A stretch of 64,000 bases of DNA from Candidatus Zixiibacteriota bacterium (GCA_036480375.1 JAZGGI010000003.1:62001-126000); one strand, 5' to 3'. Shown: positions 44,806 through 54,133, counted from the first letter of the stretch. Translations and numbers: made by a program. Notes: generated from the letters alone by a model not told the origin.

Positions 44806-46731
44806 TTATTGTAAAAAATCTATCAAAGACGGCTGAATTACCTTGGAGCTGGCCACCAATGCCGCCTGGTATAAATTTTCTTCGCGGGCAACATCGCTGA
44901 TGAGGGTGATAATATCAGCATCCTCTACTTCTGATAACATTTTGGTTACCGATGTTTCGGTTGATTCGAGACGATTCCGAGTCGTATCCAATCTCATCAT
45001 ACGCGAGCCTACATCGGCGCGGGAACGCAATAACTCCCGCATGGCCAGGTCAAGATTGTTCATCAACGCCCCGGCCATCTCTCTATCGTTATTATGCAAA
45101 GCATCTGACAATAAAATTAGCGATCCCAACATATCGGGCGAACCGGCTATACCGAGCGCTTCGGCCGTTCTTGACGAATCATTACTTTTTACTGTCAAGG
45201 ATTCATTGACAATTGTTGAAACGACCTGGATGCCTGTTTCGGAGGCATTAATGGACGCTTGCACATCCAGACCCGACGAGTTTATAGCGCTTATCAAATC
45301 ATCTATAGTCGTCAATGAGGAATTGCCCAGATTTGGCACGACCGTCCTGCTGCCCTGAGCAATATGGATTTCTCCCAGTCCAAAGCCGGTTAAATTATTT
45401 AGCGAAGCGAGAGTTGAATCGGATGTCAGTCGGGGGCGAATATCCTGTCCAATAAAATTATGGCGAATACCTCCCAATGATCCCAGGTCCGTCGCCGTTG
45501 TTTGACCGCCGATATCGCGTATCGTGAAATCGGGCTGAGGACGCAAATCAGCGCCCTCAAGATTAGCTCCGACATTTCCGGCAATCCCAAGTTCGTAGGC
45601 TGTCGATTGTTCCTCGGTAAGATCTTCAATAATCAGATCAAGAGGAACGGCATTGGCGTCGGTAATGGCCAGTCCGGTTCCATTGGCATTATAACCTATC
45701 GACACATTTGAAATACCAGCTCCGGTTAGGGCGGTGGTTATGGCGTTACGCACTTCACCAAGATTCGTCGCGCTTGAAATATCAACAGTAAAATCTATCG
45801 TGGAAGTAGCGTTTCGAATTCTAAAAAGTCCCGGATCCTTCGTGATTCCGTTTCCTTCGCGTAGATTGGATAACGGAGTCATATCGGTAACGGTATTTAT
45901 GGTACCTATCTCGGGTTTCCATTCCAAAGCATTGCCCGAACCGGAAATATCAAGCGTTAGATTCCCGCCAACACCCATGCTTGTATTTATATTCGTGATT
46001 AAATCACCAACGGTTGTTTCACCGGATACATCGATAACATAAGTAAGATCACGATTGGCGTCATGAATCTCAAAAGTACCCGGAGTTTGGTCGATCCCGG
46101 AGCCCAAATTTAAATCCGCGAGATTCGTGATATTCGTAATGCCCACGCTTAGATCTCCGTTTTCACCGAGAGTCAAAAGAGGTGCAAAAAACGTTTCCTG
46201 TCCATTTAGATTGGTGATTAATCGCTCCGAAGCCTCTATTTCGCTTTCCAGTATCCCTGTGTCGCCGTTATAAACAACGCCGTGGGTGCTGGCTTCTAAC
46301 GGCGCTGTTCGAATACGATGACCGGAATAAATATAGCGTCCGTTTATTTTTTTATTGGCCAACTGCAGCACCTGTTGATATATGGAATCTACTTCATTGG
46401 CGGCCGCTTCGCGCTCAACCGCCGTAAAGGTATCGTTGGCCATTGTCGTGGCGGTTAAATTGGACGATTCATACAGGTTTTTTAAATCATTAAGAGTGTC
46501 TTCGTAGAACGACAGTCTTCCGTACGCCTGGCTTACATTGGACTTAAGCTGTATTATTTCGGCCAATCTTGAACGATAATTCAAATCTCTCTGGGTTCCG
46601 ATAGGATCGTCGGACGGAGTATTTATTCGCCTCCCGGTGGACAGCATGCTCTGCAAATCCATAAATCTTGACGCGTTCCGGGACAAATTGAAAATCGTCC
46701 GGTTGATAATCATCTGGTTAGTTACACGCAT
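44806..46731 (-). CDS. flgL: Hook-filament junction protein FlgL with expanded centre
   Basis: This 641-residue protein is about twice the usual FlgL length. Flagellin-like ends are clear: MRVTNQMIINRTIFNLSRNA and LSTGRRINTPSDDPIG at the start, LSEVEDADIITLISDVA and QAALVASSKVIQPSLIDFL at the end. Residues about 185-520 hold repeated flagellin-IN-type units (GSGIDQTPGTFEIHD, GNGITKDPGLFRIRNA, GFGLGEIHIAQGSR), each followed by an 'iddLisaIN'-like strand-helix. FlgL joins FlgK to the filament. It lies between the small basic ORF after csrA and fliW. Confidence 0.93.
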   Translation of the reverse strand: MRVTNQMIINRTIFNLSRNASRFMDLQSMLSTGRRINTPSDDPIGTQRDLNYRSRLAEIIQLKSNVSQAYGRLSFYEDTLNDLKNLYESSNLTATTMANDTFTAVEREAAANEVDSIYQQVLQLANKKINGRYIYSGHRIRTAPLEASTHGVVYNGDTGILESEIEASERLITNLNGQETFFAPLLTLGENGDLSVGITNITNLADLNLGSGIDQTPGTFEIHDANRDLTYVIDVSGETTVGDLITNINTSMGVGGNLTLDISGSGNALEWKPEIGTINTVTDMTPLSNLREGNGITKDPGLFRIRNATSTIDFTVDISSATNLGEVRNAITTALTGAGISNVSIGYNANGTGLAITDANAVPLDLIIEDLTEEQSTAYELGIAGNVGANLEGADLRPQPDFTIRDIGGQTTATDLGSLGGIRHNFIGQDIRPRLTSDSTLASLNNLTGFGLGEIHIAQGSRTVVPNLGNSSLTTIDDLISAINSSGLDVQASINASETGIQVVSTIVNESLTVKSNDSSRTAEALGIAGSPDMLGSLILLSDALHNNDREMAGALMNNLDLAMRELLRSRADVGSRMMRLDTTRNRLESTETSVTKMLSEVEDADIITLISDVAREENLYQAALVASSKVIQPSLIDFLQ

Positions 46732-46746
46732 GGCTCACCCGCCGGT

Positions 46747-46917
46747 TTAATCGTCGTGATAAACAAAATCGCTATCATGCCCGATATTGAATATTCGGGA
46801 TAATAGTGATTGCTTCTTTTCAGAGCGTTTCCGGCCCTTTTTTTCTCTTATCATCCGGCCGTATTTTGTGGCCGGATCCTCATATTCTTCCTTTGCTTTT
46901 CTTTTACTTCCAAACAT
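46747..46917 (-). CDS. Small basic protein after csrA, unknown function
   Basis: From the ATG at 46917, 14 bases after the csrA stop with GGGGA upstream, this frame encodes 56 residues. The central part is strongly basic (IREKKGRKRSEKKQSLLSRI) and the end acidic (GHDSDFVYHDD). The frame is open further to 47004, but those codons overlap csrA and look unprotein-like. It has no membrane helix or known motif. Its place between csrA and flgL suggests a flagellar or RNA-related role; I do not recognise a family. Confidence 0.5.
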   Translation of the reverse strand: MFGSKRKAKEEYEDPATKYGRMIREKKGRKRSEKKQSLLSRIFNIGHDSDFVYHDD

Positions 46918-46930
46918 ATCATCCCCGGAA

Positions 46931-47245
46931 TTAATCATTTGGCCGTGATCTTTGATCATTATCGCGCTTAAGTTTGATATGGGGCGACTTCTTGGCCTTC
47001 CCATCTCCTCTTTTCAATTTTTGTTTGAGGACCTTTATTACATTAGTCAGGTCCTCCTTAATGGTTTTGGCCGCTTTCTGATTTTCGTTCTGTATCTTAA
47101 CGTATATTTCCTCGCGGTGCACCACTATTCGTAAGGGGGCTTCTATGCCTATCCTCACCTGGCGCCCATAGATACCAAGAACTGTTACCTTGATATCATC
47201 ACCAATGGTGATAGACTCCCCTAACTTCCTTGTCAATATCAGCAC
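46931..47245 (-). CDS. csrA: Carbon storage regulator CsrA with basic C-terminal extension
   Basis: This 104-residue RNA-binding repressor starts with GTG at 47245 (GGAGG five bases upstream). The core is textbook Csr[21 protein letters not shown] and [19 protein letters not shown], including the RNA-contacting first strand and Arg44 of VHREE. About 45 further residues form a lysine/arginine-rich tail ([20 protein letters not shown]), longer than the ~61-75 residues usual. The position between flgK and flgL, with fliW downstream, fits the flagellin translation switch. Confidence 0.95.
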   Translation of the reverse strand: MLILTRKLGESITIGDDIKVTVLGIYGRQVRIGIEAPLRIVVHREEIYVKIQNENQKAAKTIKEDLTNVIKVLKQKLKRGDGKAKKSPHIKLKRDNDQRSRPND

Positions 47246-47279
47246 GTCACCCTCCGTGGTGAAACTTGCTCAAAGTTTT

Positions 47280-48680
47280 TTAGCTCCGCCCGACTACGCC
47301 CATTCCCTGGATAACCGTGCCAAGCGCTTCATCCATTGTCGTAATGATCCTGGCGGCGGCGTTATATGCATGCTGCATTTTCACCAGATTCGCCATTTCT
47401 TCGTCAAGTGATACGCCCTGGACAGATTCCCGAGAATTGGTAATCTGCTGCATCAGGACCTCAAAATTGCTCTTGAACGTTTTCGCCTCGTGCGTTTCAA
47501 CCCCAACCATGCCTACGGTGGAATTGTAATATTCCGTAATCGAGGCGTTCCCCAACGCTCCGACCAAGCCATTCCTGATATCATAGATGGCTAAAGCATT
47601 GGCGTTATCTCCGATTTCGCCGCTTAAAGAAGCGGCGATGCGCCCGGAATCCAGCGTAATGCTATTATCAATCCGGATTGTCCCGGCGGTCGTGAAAAGA
47701 GGGTTAAAAAAATTGTATCCGGTGTCGCCGTACACGTCGGTGCCAGCCCTATGAATAGCGTTTAACTCGGTCACCAATGTTTGGGCCAAATCATCCAAAC
47801 GATTGCGATAACGGGGAGCAATAGTATCCCGCACATCGATTAAGCCTTTCAACTCGCCGCCTTTTAGCTTGACTGCGGTTGAAGTACCTTCCCAGACTAT
47901 TTCACTTATGACTATATTGTCTTTGCTTAATTTCCGGATCTCCAACTCGTATGTATCCGCGTTTTCGACAATGGCCAGACCGCTGATAAAAACGCTGATA
48001 GTTCCATTCTTCTCTTCACGAGTCGCAACATCTACTAGTTTTGACAACTCATCGACCAAATAATCTCGCTGGTCACGCAAATCATTCGCCTTTTGTCCTC
48101 CCAGTTCTTCACTGGCTATCAATCTGTTCAGATTGGCGATTTGTTTTGCAAATTGACCAAGCTGCTCTACCCGGTTAACAATATCATTATCGGTTGATGA
48201 AATCAGTTCGGTTACCTGACGGTCCAGTATCCTGAAGGAATTGATAAGCGTCCTCGCACTGGCAACAATCTGATTGCGCGGTGTCGAGGAGTCGGCGTCT
48301 CCGGCGGCAAGAGATGACCAGCTTTCCCAGAAATTATTGAGGGCGCTTCCCAGGCTGTTATCGCTGGGTTCGGCGAAGAACGATTCTATCTGCGATAAAG
48401 ATTTTTCTTTGTAGGTCCATTCGCCGAGGGACTTACTTTCCCGACGGTACTGATTGGTTAGGAACAAATCGCGAACATGGGTAATCGTTTTGGCCGTAAC
48501 GCCTGATCCGATATTAAACTTAGCCATCTCAATCGGCATGGCCGAGGTAACGGTAACTCTTTGGCGGGAGTATCCGGGTGTATTGACATTGGCGAGGTTA
48601 TGTCCAATCGTCGTCATTGACAACTGATGGGTGAGCAACGCTTGCTTGCCGATTTCCAATCCATGAAATAAGCCCGGCAT
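47280..48680 (-). CDS. flgK: Hook-filament junction protein FlgK
   Basis: This 466-residue protein has the rod/hook-type start GLEIGKQALLTHQLSMTTIG and NLANVNTPGYSRQRVTV (30-46), FlgK-specific LNNFWESWSSLA, and the C-terminal ending NLVKMQHAYNAAARIITTMD. It is FlgK (HAP1), the first junction protein on the hook. It has little inserted domain, at the short end of the family. It starts two bases after flgN, its likely chaperone gene. Confidence 0.96.
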   Translation of the reverse strand: MPGLFHGLEIGKQALLTHQLSMTTIGHNLANVNTPGYSRQRVTVTSAMPIEMAKFNIGSGVTAKTITHVRDLFLTNQYRRESKSLGEWTYKEKSLSQIESFFAEPSDNSLGSALNNFWESWSSLAAGDADSSTPRNQIVASARTLINSFRILDRQVTELISSTDNDIVNRVEQLGQFAKQIANLNRLIASEELGGQKANDLRDQRDYLVDELSKLVDVATREEKNGTISVFISGLAIVENADTYELEIRKLSKDNIVISEIVWEGTSTAVKLKGGELKGLIDVRDTIAPRYRNRLDDLAQTLVTELNAIHRAGTDVYGDTGYNFFNPLFTTAGTIRIDNSITLDSGRIAASLSGEIGDNANALAIYDIRNGLVGALGNASITEYYNSTVGMVGVETHEAKTFKSNFEVLMQQITNSRESVQGVSLDEEMANLVKMQHAYNAAARIITTMDEALGTVIQGMGVVGRS

Positions 48681-48682
48681 CC

Positions 48683-49213
48683 CTAAACTCTCCTATCCAC
48701 ACCGATCGGTGCATATTCTTTTGAGATGTTCCCTTTCCCCTGGTATATATCCTTTTGGGCCGGAATACGCCCGATTGATTCCATTGTATTTCGAATCTGA
48801 TCCATTGACTGTTTTATCAAAAGACCGTTGCGCATTCGGGTTTCCTCGATCTGCGAATATAAACTCAACACCGTTTCCCGCAGGGTTCTCAATTGGGTCG
48901 AGCGGGACCTGTCGGTCATTTCACAAATTCGCAATACATTCAAATCCGCTTGCGCGCCTTCCCGTCTCTGAATTGTCTCCACTATCTCCGCACGTTCATC
49001 TTCCAGATGCTTTGATTCCAACGCGATTTTTTGTAATTGGGATGTTACCGATTGCAATTCTTCAGTATTATTTTCGACCAGCGCCTTTTGCTGTATTTCC
49101 AGTAATTCAAGGAATTTCTCGAACAATATCGCTTCACTGCCGATGACGCTGATGAGTCTATCCAATAGTTTTTCTATGGTTCCATCCATATATTTATATT
49201 CGGTATTTTTCAT
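48683..49213 (-). CDS. flgN: FlgK/FlgL export chaperone FlgN
   Basis: This 176-residue helical protein fits FlgN: LLDRLISVIGSEAILFEKFL (15-34), QKALVENNTEELQSVTSQ, and a long helix SLYSQIEETRMRNGLLIKQS near the C-terminus. The final 30 residues are polar and may be flexible. FlgN keeps the junction proteins export-ready. It lies directly before flgK and after flgJ. Confidence 0.85.
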   Translation of the reverse strand: MKNTEYKYMDGTIEKLLDRLISVIGSEAILFEKFLELLEIQQKALVENNTEELQSVTSQLQKIALESKHLEDERAEIVETIQRREGAQADLNVLRICEMTDRSRSTQLRTLRETVLSLYSQIEETRMRNGLLIKQSMDQIRNTMESIGRIPAQKDIYQGKGNISKEYAPIGVDRRV

Positions 49214-49242
49214 AATTCTCTTTAGCCCAAAGTTTTAATCGA

Positions 49243-50136
49243 TTACTCCTTTTTGTTTATCTGGAGTTTATCCAATACTCTTTCAATATATTTTTCTGTT
49301 TCAGGATACGGTGGAACACCGTTGAATTTTGAAACGGTTCCGGGCCCGGCATTATACGCGGCCAAAGCCAACTTTAAGTTTCCACCAAAATTATCGAGCA
49401 TTTTTCTGAGATATTTGGCGCCGCCCATGATATTCTGCTCTGGATCAAAACTATCGCTGACGCCCATTTCGACGGCGGTTGTGTCGGTCAATTGCATTAA
49501 GCCTTTGGCGCCTTTATGTGAAATCGCGTCAGGGCGTCCCCCTGATTCCACCAGAATTACAGAATAGACTAATTGGGGATTAAGATCGTATTTTCGAGAA
49601 GCGGCACCGATGCTTTGTCCGAATTCGGAAAGGATTGGATCATTTGAAATTGGCGGCTTGCGAATAATCGATGGAGACATTGAGCTTTCAGTTTTTTCAA
49701 CCTGCCTCCCATTTGCCTTATTTGAACCTATCCTGCCGCCGGAGGAGTTTCGATATCGTGGCAAATTTAAAATATCAGTGCTGATTTCTTTATCAGCATT
49801 ATTTTCGGAATTTTCGGTCGCTTCAAGCTGGGTCACCAATGATTTATAAAGTATATCGGCCAGACTATTAGTTGAGCTTCCCGAAACTTTTCGAGCCAAC
49901 TGTTCGTCAAACATTTCTGTATAAATGCCCTGGCCGAGTCCACCCGATGTCAAATCCGATTTCGGAATTGTCTTGCGCATCGCCTTGAGCATATGTAAAA
50001 CAAAATATGATTCAAATTCTTTAGTCGCTTTGCGCAATCGATGCTTTTTAATCTCCAATGATTCATCACCGGAGATTTTTCCGAACGACTGTTTTTTAAT
50101 CGCTCCCAGGTTCATTTCTGAAGGACTAATTTTCAT
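49243..50136 (-). CDS. flgJ: FlgJ-type rod-binding protein fused to an SLT lytic transglycosylase
   Basis: This 297-residue protein has two domains. Residues 35-105 are the rod-binding (FlgJ N-terminal) domain: KEFESYFVLHMLKAMRKTIP, then GQGIYTEMFDEQLARKVSG. Residues 170-295 are a soluble lytic transglycosylase domain with catalytic Glu197 in YSVILVESGGRPDA, then SHKGAKGLMQL and LALAAYNAGPGTV. Proteobacterial FlgJ carries an N-acetylglucosaminidase instead, so here an unrelated wall-cutting fold does the same job of opening peptidoglycan for the rod. No signal peptide is seen. It abuts flgI. Confidence 0.9.
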   Translation of the reverse strand: MKISPSEMNLGAIKKQSFGKISGDESLEIKKHRLRKATKEFESYFVLHMLKAMRKTIPKSDLTSGGLGQGIYTEMFDEQLARKVSGSSTNSLADILYKSLVTQLEATENSENNADKEISTDILNLPRYRNSSGGRIGSNKANGRQVEKTESSMSPSIIRKPPISNDPILSEFGQSIGAASRKYDLNPQLVYSVILVESGGRPDAISHKGAKGLMQLTDTTAVEMGVSDSFDPEQNIMGGAKYLRKMLDNFGGNLKLALAAYNAGPGTVSKFNGVPPYPETEKYIERVLDKLQINKKE

Positions 50137-51246
50137 TTACATCAACACCAATTCGGCTCGTAAAGCCCCGGTTTCCTTTAAGGCCTGGAAGATAGCGATA
50201 ATATCCCTCGGAGTCGCTCCAATGCTGTTGAGGGCGCTGGCAATCTGTGAAATTGTAACGATCTCAGGCAACTGAATAATTCGCGCCAACTCCTCTTCGA
50301 CCGACAAGCGCGATTCGGATGTGACAACCGTCTCCCCATCGGAAAAAGGATCCGGCTGCGATATGACCGGCAGAGTTCTGATATTTATTGTTATGTTACC
50401 ATGAGCCATGGCTACAGGCGAAATCGATACATTTTGGCCTGCCACAATCGTACCGGTTTTTTCATTGATGACAATTTTGGCAACCACGTCGGGAGAAACC
50501 CGCAAGCGGCCCACGCGGGATATGAAATTTATTTTATCATTTGGATGTGCCAGTGAATCGGGGACCCTGACTCTGACGGTTCCTTCATCAATAGCATAAG
50601 CGCAAAGGCCGTACTTCTTGTTAATCTCGTTGACTATTCGTGATGAAGTCGTATAATCAGGATTGATTAGCGACAGGAATAAATCCTTATTATTTCCAGT
50701 TTCGGGAGGTTGGCGTTCGACTAAAGCCCCGTTGGGAACTCGTCCAACCAGAGTATAATTGTTCACGATCTTATTGCCGTCTTCCAATTGAACATTAAAA
50801 CCGCCAATCGACACCGCACCCTGAGCCACCGCATAAACGGTCCCGTCTATCGATGAAAGAGGCGTCATCAAAAGAGTTCCACCTTGTAATGATGAAGCGT
50901 CCCCGACCGACGATACGGTCACGTCTATTCGTGAGCCCGGTTTGGAGGCCCCGGTGATTTTGGCCGTCACCATGACGGCGGCGACGTTTTTGACTTTTAC
51001 CTGTTTGGCATCAACGGTCAACCCCATTCGTTCCATCATATTGACAAGAGCCTGAATGGTAAACTGGGTACCTTTGCCATCACCGCTGCCGTCAAGACCG
51101 ATAATGAGACCGTAACCGATCAAATCCATTTCGGCGTCGCTCTGAATCCGGGAGATATCTTTGATGCGCACTGAAGAGCCCATAACCGAAGCGCCCAGCA
51201 GGCTCAGGAGAACAACGAATGTCAGAATTTTCTTAAGTAAATCCAT
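50137..51246 (-). CDS. flgI: P-ring protein FlgI
   Basis: This 369-residue periplasmic protein has a signal peptide (1-24, LLKKILTFVVLLSLLGASVM) and the FlgI body: RIKDISRIQSDAEMDLIGYG, LIIGLDGSGDGKGTQFTIQA, and near the end VTISQIASALNSIGATPRDI. It forms the bushing around the rod in the peptidoglycan layer. Presence of P and L ring genes shows an outer membrane. It is followed at once by flgJ. Confidence 0.97.
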   Translation of the reverse strand: MDLLKKILTFVVLLSLLGASVMGSSVRIKDISRIQSDAEMDLIGYGLIIGLDGSGDGKGTQFTIQALVNMMERMGLTVDAKQVKVKNVAAVMVTAKITGASKPGSRIDVTVSSVGDASSLQGGTLLMTPLSSIDGTVYAVAQGAVSIGGFNVQLEDGNKIVNNYTLVGRVPNGALVERQPPETGNNKDLFLSLINPDYTTSSRIVNEINKKYGLCAYAIDEGTVRVRVPDSLAHPNDKINFISRVGRLRVSPDVVAKIVINEKTGTIVAGQNVSISPVAMAHGNITINIRTLPVISQPDPFSDGETVVTSESRLSVEEELARIIQLPEIVTISQIASALNSIGATPRDIIAIFQALKETGALRAELVLM

Positions 51247-51254
51247 AATTCCTC

Positions 51255-51842
51255 CTAAAACAACCAGTTAAGAAATCGCATAATCGGTCCCGGGCGGCTG
51301 GCGTCGGTAATCGCTCCTTTGCCGCGATACGATATTTGCGCGTCGGCAATCAAATACGATTCGATGCTGTTATCCGGGTTAATGTCGCGCTGACGAACCA
51401 CTCCGCTGAGAGTCAATGTCTCTCGGTCATTGGAAATTCCAATGGTGCGCGTGCCTTCGATAACCAGATCGCCGTTTTCTTTGACGGCCATAACGGTCAC
51501 GGACATTTTGGCTCTTAAATTTCGATTACGGAGATTTTCACCCTTGCCGTCAAAACTGTTTTTATTTTCGCCCTTGACGCCGAAGAGCGGGATAAAATCG
51601 AGGATACCTGTGCCGGGACCGCCGGATGTCTCGAATTTTCCTGCTTTTTCGATTTTACTTTCCGATTTATTGGTGGCTTGCGTGTTTTCATAAATGTTGA
51701 CGGTAAGAATATCACCGACTTTATGCGCCTTTATATCCGAAAACAGAGAAGCAGCCTGACCAAAATCGCCGCCGTAAATTTTGAGAGTAAACGGCAGAAG
51801 CAACATAACCGCGGTGATGATAAGAATTCGTTTTATATTCAT
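51255..51842 (-). CDS. flgH: L-ring protein FlgH, without a lipobox cysteine
   Basis: The protein has 195 residues from the ATG at 51842 (GGAGG six bases upstream); the frame opens four codons earlier but without a ribosome site. After a signal peptide (MNIKRILIITAVMLLLPFTL) comes the FlgH body: ASLFSDIKAHKVGDILTVNI, VTVMAVKENGDLVIEGTR and IRPGRI-like DINPDNSIESYLIADAQI. It forms the outer-membrane ring. The protein has no cysteine at all, so it cannot be the lipoprotein known from enterobacteria. It lies between flgA and flgI. Confidence 0.95.
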   Translation of the reverse strand: MNIKRILIITAVMLLLPFTLKIYGGDFGQAASLFSDIKAHKVGDILTVNIYENTQATNKSESKIEKAGKFETSGGPGTGILDFIPLFGVKGENKNSFDGKGENLRNRNLRAKMSVTVMAVKENGDLVIEGTRTIGISNDRETLTLSGVVRQRDINPDNSIESYLIADAQISYRGKGAITDASRPGPIMRFLNWLF

Positions 51843-51857
51843 CTGACCCTCCATGGT

Positions 51858-52562
51858 TCAGAGCGTTATTTCCACTACTCCGGGAGATGTTATCTTCCCC
51901 ATAATTATTTTTTTGGAATCGATATTTTTGACTTTGATCGATTCCCCGATATATCCTCTCTGAAGCGCCATTCCCTTGGCGCGTATTTCAAATATACCGG
52001 ACGAGGCTATGATCGAGACCGGCATTCCGTTTTCCACATCGGGGATTTTTTCAATTTTATTCAAAGAAACATACCGACCTTCACTCAAGTTTTGCCTGGC
52101 CCGGATATTTTCCATTTGAGAAAGATCGGTGAGCATTTTTTCCCTTATTGACGTCACATCGAATCGCTTCAGACTGAACATTTGAGGAGTCAGAATATCG
52201 TTGCGACTAATCCGCCGGATTGGAACCGGCAGGTCAGCAAAAATCCGAACTTCAAGCGTAACCGACCCTTTCCCTGTCATGGCATCATCTCGATAAATCT
52301 CGACTCGCATTGGGAAACGTCCCCGGGGATTGGATTGCGTTAGGGGGTAAGCCTGAATATCGCATGAAGATAAATCATCAAGCCTGGCAGCGCATCTGAT
52401 TAGTCGTATCTCTACGTCATCCGAATTAAGCTCATAATCAGAAACGATTTTTTCGGCGAGATATGTTTCGAGATATTGAATATCTTCTTTGCTATTCTCA
52501 GCCATTAATACGGCCGGCATAATCATCAGGCAAATTACCGCAATCAAAGCTGTTCTTCTCAT
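51858..52562 (-). CDS. flgA: P-ring assembly chaperone FlgA
   Basis: This 234-residue exported protein has a signal peptide (1-21, MRRTALIAVICLMIMPAVLM) and a C-terminal SAF/FlgA domain: VPIRRISRNDILTPQMFSLK (about 113-132), SEGRYVSLNKIEKIPDVENG, and the closing KGMALQRGYIGESIKVKNI, which is typical of FlgA. It helps FlgI assemble in the periplasm. It starts two bases after flgG. Confidence 0.94.
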   Translation of the reverse strand: MRRTALIAVICLMIMPAVLMAENSKEDIQYLETYLAEKIVSDYELNSDDVEIRLIRCAARLDDLSSCDIQAYPLTQSNPRGRFPMRVEIYRDDAMTGKGSVTLEVRIFADLPVPIRRISRNDILTPQMFSLKRFDVTSIREKMLTDLSQMENIRARQNLSEGRYVSLNKIEKIPDVENGMPVSIIASSGIFEIRAKGMALQRGYIGESIKVKNIDSKKIIMGKITSPGVVEITL

Positions 52563-52564
52563 AA

Positions 52565-53353
52565 TTACCTCTTCAGATTGTTCACAACTTGCGTCATGTC
52601 ATCGGATGTTTGGATAACTTTGGAGTTTATCTCATAGGCTCGTTGTGCCATAATCATATTTACCATTTCATCGACGACCGAAACGTTGGAAGTTTCCAGA
52701 TGCCCCTGCTCGACCGGGCCGAATCCTTCCGAACCGGGGTTACCGGTAATCGGAGTGCCCGAGGCGGGGGTTTCAATAAAGATATTGTGACCTACCGCCG
52801 ACAATCCGGCCGGGTTGATAAATTTCGCCAATTCAATCTGACCTACCTGTTGCGGAGTATCGTTCCCGACAATAAGGACAAACACCTGACCATCAATGCC
52901 GATCGATAAATCCGTCGCATCCTGCGGTACGGTAATATTGGGGGTCATTATAAAACCGTCAGACGTTACAAACTGACCGTCAGCGCTGAGCTTAAACGAT
53001 CCATCACGGGAATATCCGGTGGTACCATCCGGCATTTGAACCTGAAAAAAACCGTTGCCACCAATCGCCATATCGGTCGCGCTCTTTGTGATTTGCACCG
53101 AACCCGGACTAAACTCACGCATTGTTGCGACCGCACGGGATCCATAACCGATATCAAGATTAGTGGGGATAATCGCGCCGACAGCAGAAGGCGTCCCTGC
53201 CCGCCGGAAATTCTGGTATAGAATATCCTGAAATTCTACCCTTGATTTCTTGAATGCCGTGGTATTGACGTTTGCCAGGTTATTGGCAATGTTGTCAATA
53301 TTAGTCTGCTGAGCGACCATTCCCGTCGCCGCCGTGTTCATGGCCTTAATCAT
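52565..53353 (-). CDS. flgG: Distal rod protein FlgG
   Basis: This 262-residue protein has full FlgG length. Landmarks are AMNTAATGMVAQQTNIDNIA and NLANVNTTAFKKSRVEFQDI at the start, GNGFFQVQMPDGTTGYSRDG in the centre and EMVNMIMAQRAYEINSKVIQ at the end. It forms the distal rod through the P and L rings. Genes flgF and flgA flank it. Confidence 0.97.
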   Translation of the reverse strand: MIKAMNTAATGMVAQQTNIDNIANNLANVNTTAFKKSRVEFQDILYQNFRRAGTPSAVGAIIPTNLDIGYGSRAVATMREFSPGSVQITKSATDMAIGGNGFFQVQMPDGTTGYSRDGSFKLSADGQFVTSDGFIMTPNITVPQDATDLSIGIDGQVFVLIVGNDTPQQVGQIELAKFINPAGLSAVGHNIFIETPASGTPITGNPGSEGFGPVEQGHLETSNVSVVDEMVNMIMAQRAYEINSKVIQTSDDMTQVVNNLKR

Positions 53354-53371
53354 GATAAATTCCTTTATTTG

Positions 53372-54109
53372 TTACATTCGTGTTTTGCCTACTTGAGTAA
53401 ATAGCGTCTTTAGACTCTCATCCTGGGATTGAATCATCCGCGCCCCGGTTTCAAAATTACGAAGGGTAATTATCATCCCCACCATTTCCTTGATAACGTT
53501 AATATTGGAGTTTTCCAGAAATCCCTGCCGAACTGAGAATCCTTCAGCCGGCAACGGTCCGGCATCCTCGGGAGCCATAAATCCGGAACTACCGACTTTT
53601 CCCAGAATGCTTTTATCTTCAAAGTTCACTATCTGCAGGCGATCGGTGATATTTCCATCTATCATCAACTGACCGGATTCATTAATCTCAACCATGCCGC
53701 CAGCAGCCTCAATCGGGCCACCCTCTCCCATCACGCGAAAACCGCTGCTGCTAATTAAAAAACCCTCGATGTCCACAGAGAAGCTTCCGTTACGGGAATA
53801 CTGGCGATCTCCTCCGTCGATGCTTTCCAGAACAAAAAATCCTTCGCCCTCAATAGCGACATCGAGCGGATTTCCGGTTTTATTGAAAGTCCCTTGCGAG
53901 TAATCAGTGTATATTTGGTCAATCATTGGAGTTTGCCAGTCTGATTTTCTCGGCAATATCGATTTGGTTGCGGTATCGAGTTCCTTTATAAAAGTCGAGT
54001 CTTTTTTATATCCGGGCGTTGAAGCATTGGCGATATTGTTGGCGGTAATTTCCTGCTTCTTCATTCTGGGAACCATACCGGACGCGGCTTTATATATACC
54101 CTTAATCAT
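53372..54109 (-). CDS. flgF: Proximal rod protein FlgF (FlgG-like)
   Basis: This 245-residue protein is of the flagellar basal-body rod family: GIYKAASGMVPRMKKQEITA and NNIANASTPGYKKDSTFIKE at the start, VAIEGEGFFVLESIDGGDRQ in the centre, and the closing VIKEMVGMIITLRNFETGAR. Sequence next to flgG but shorter indicates FlgF. It is the first gene after a sigma-54 promoter and has TTGGAGG seven bases before the ATG. Confidence 0.92.
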   Translation of the reverse strand: MIKGIYKAASGMVPRMKKQEITANNIANASTPGYKKDSTFIKELDTATKSILPRKSDWQTPMIDQIYTDYSQGTFNKTGNPLDVAIEGEGFFVLESIDGGDRQYSRNGSFSVDIEGFLISSSGFRVMGEGGPIEAAGGMVEINESGQLMIDGNITDRLQIVNFEDKSILGKVGSSGFMAPEDAGPLPAEGFSVRQGFLENSNINVIKEMVGMIITLRNFETGARMIQSQDESLKTLFTQVGKTRM

Positions 54110-54133
54110 AGATATTCCTCCAATTCCATCATA

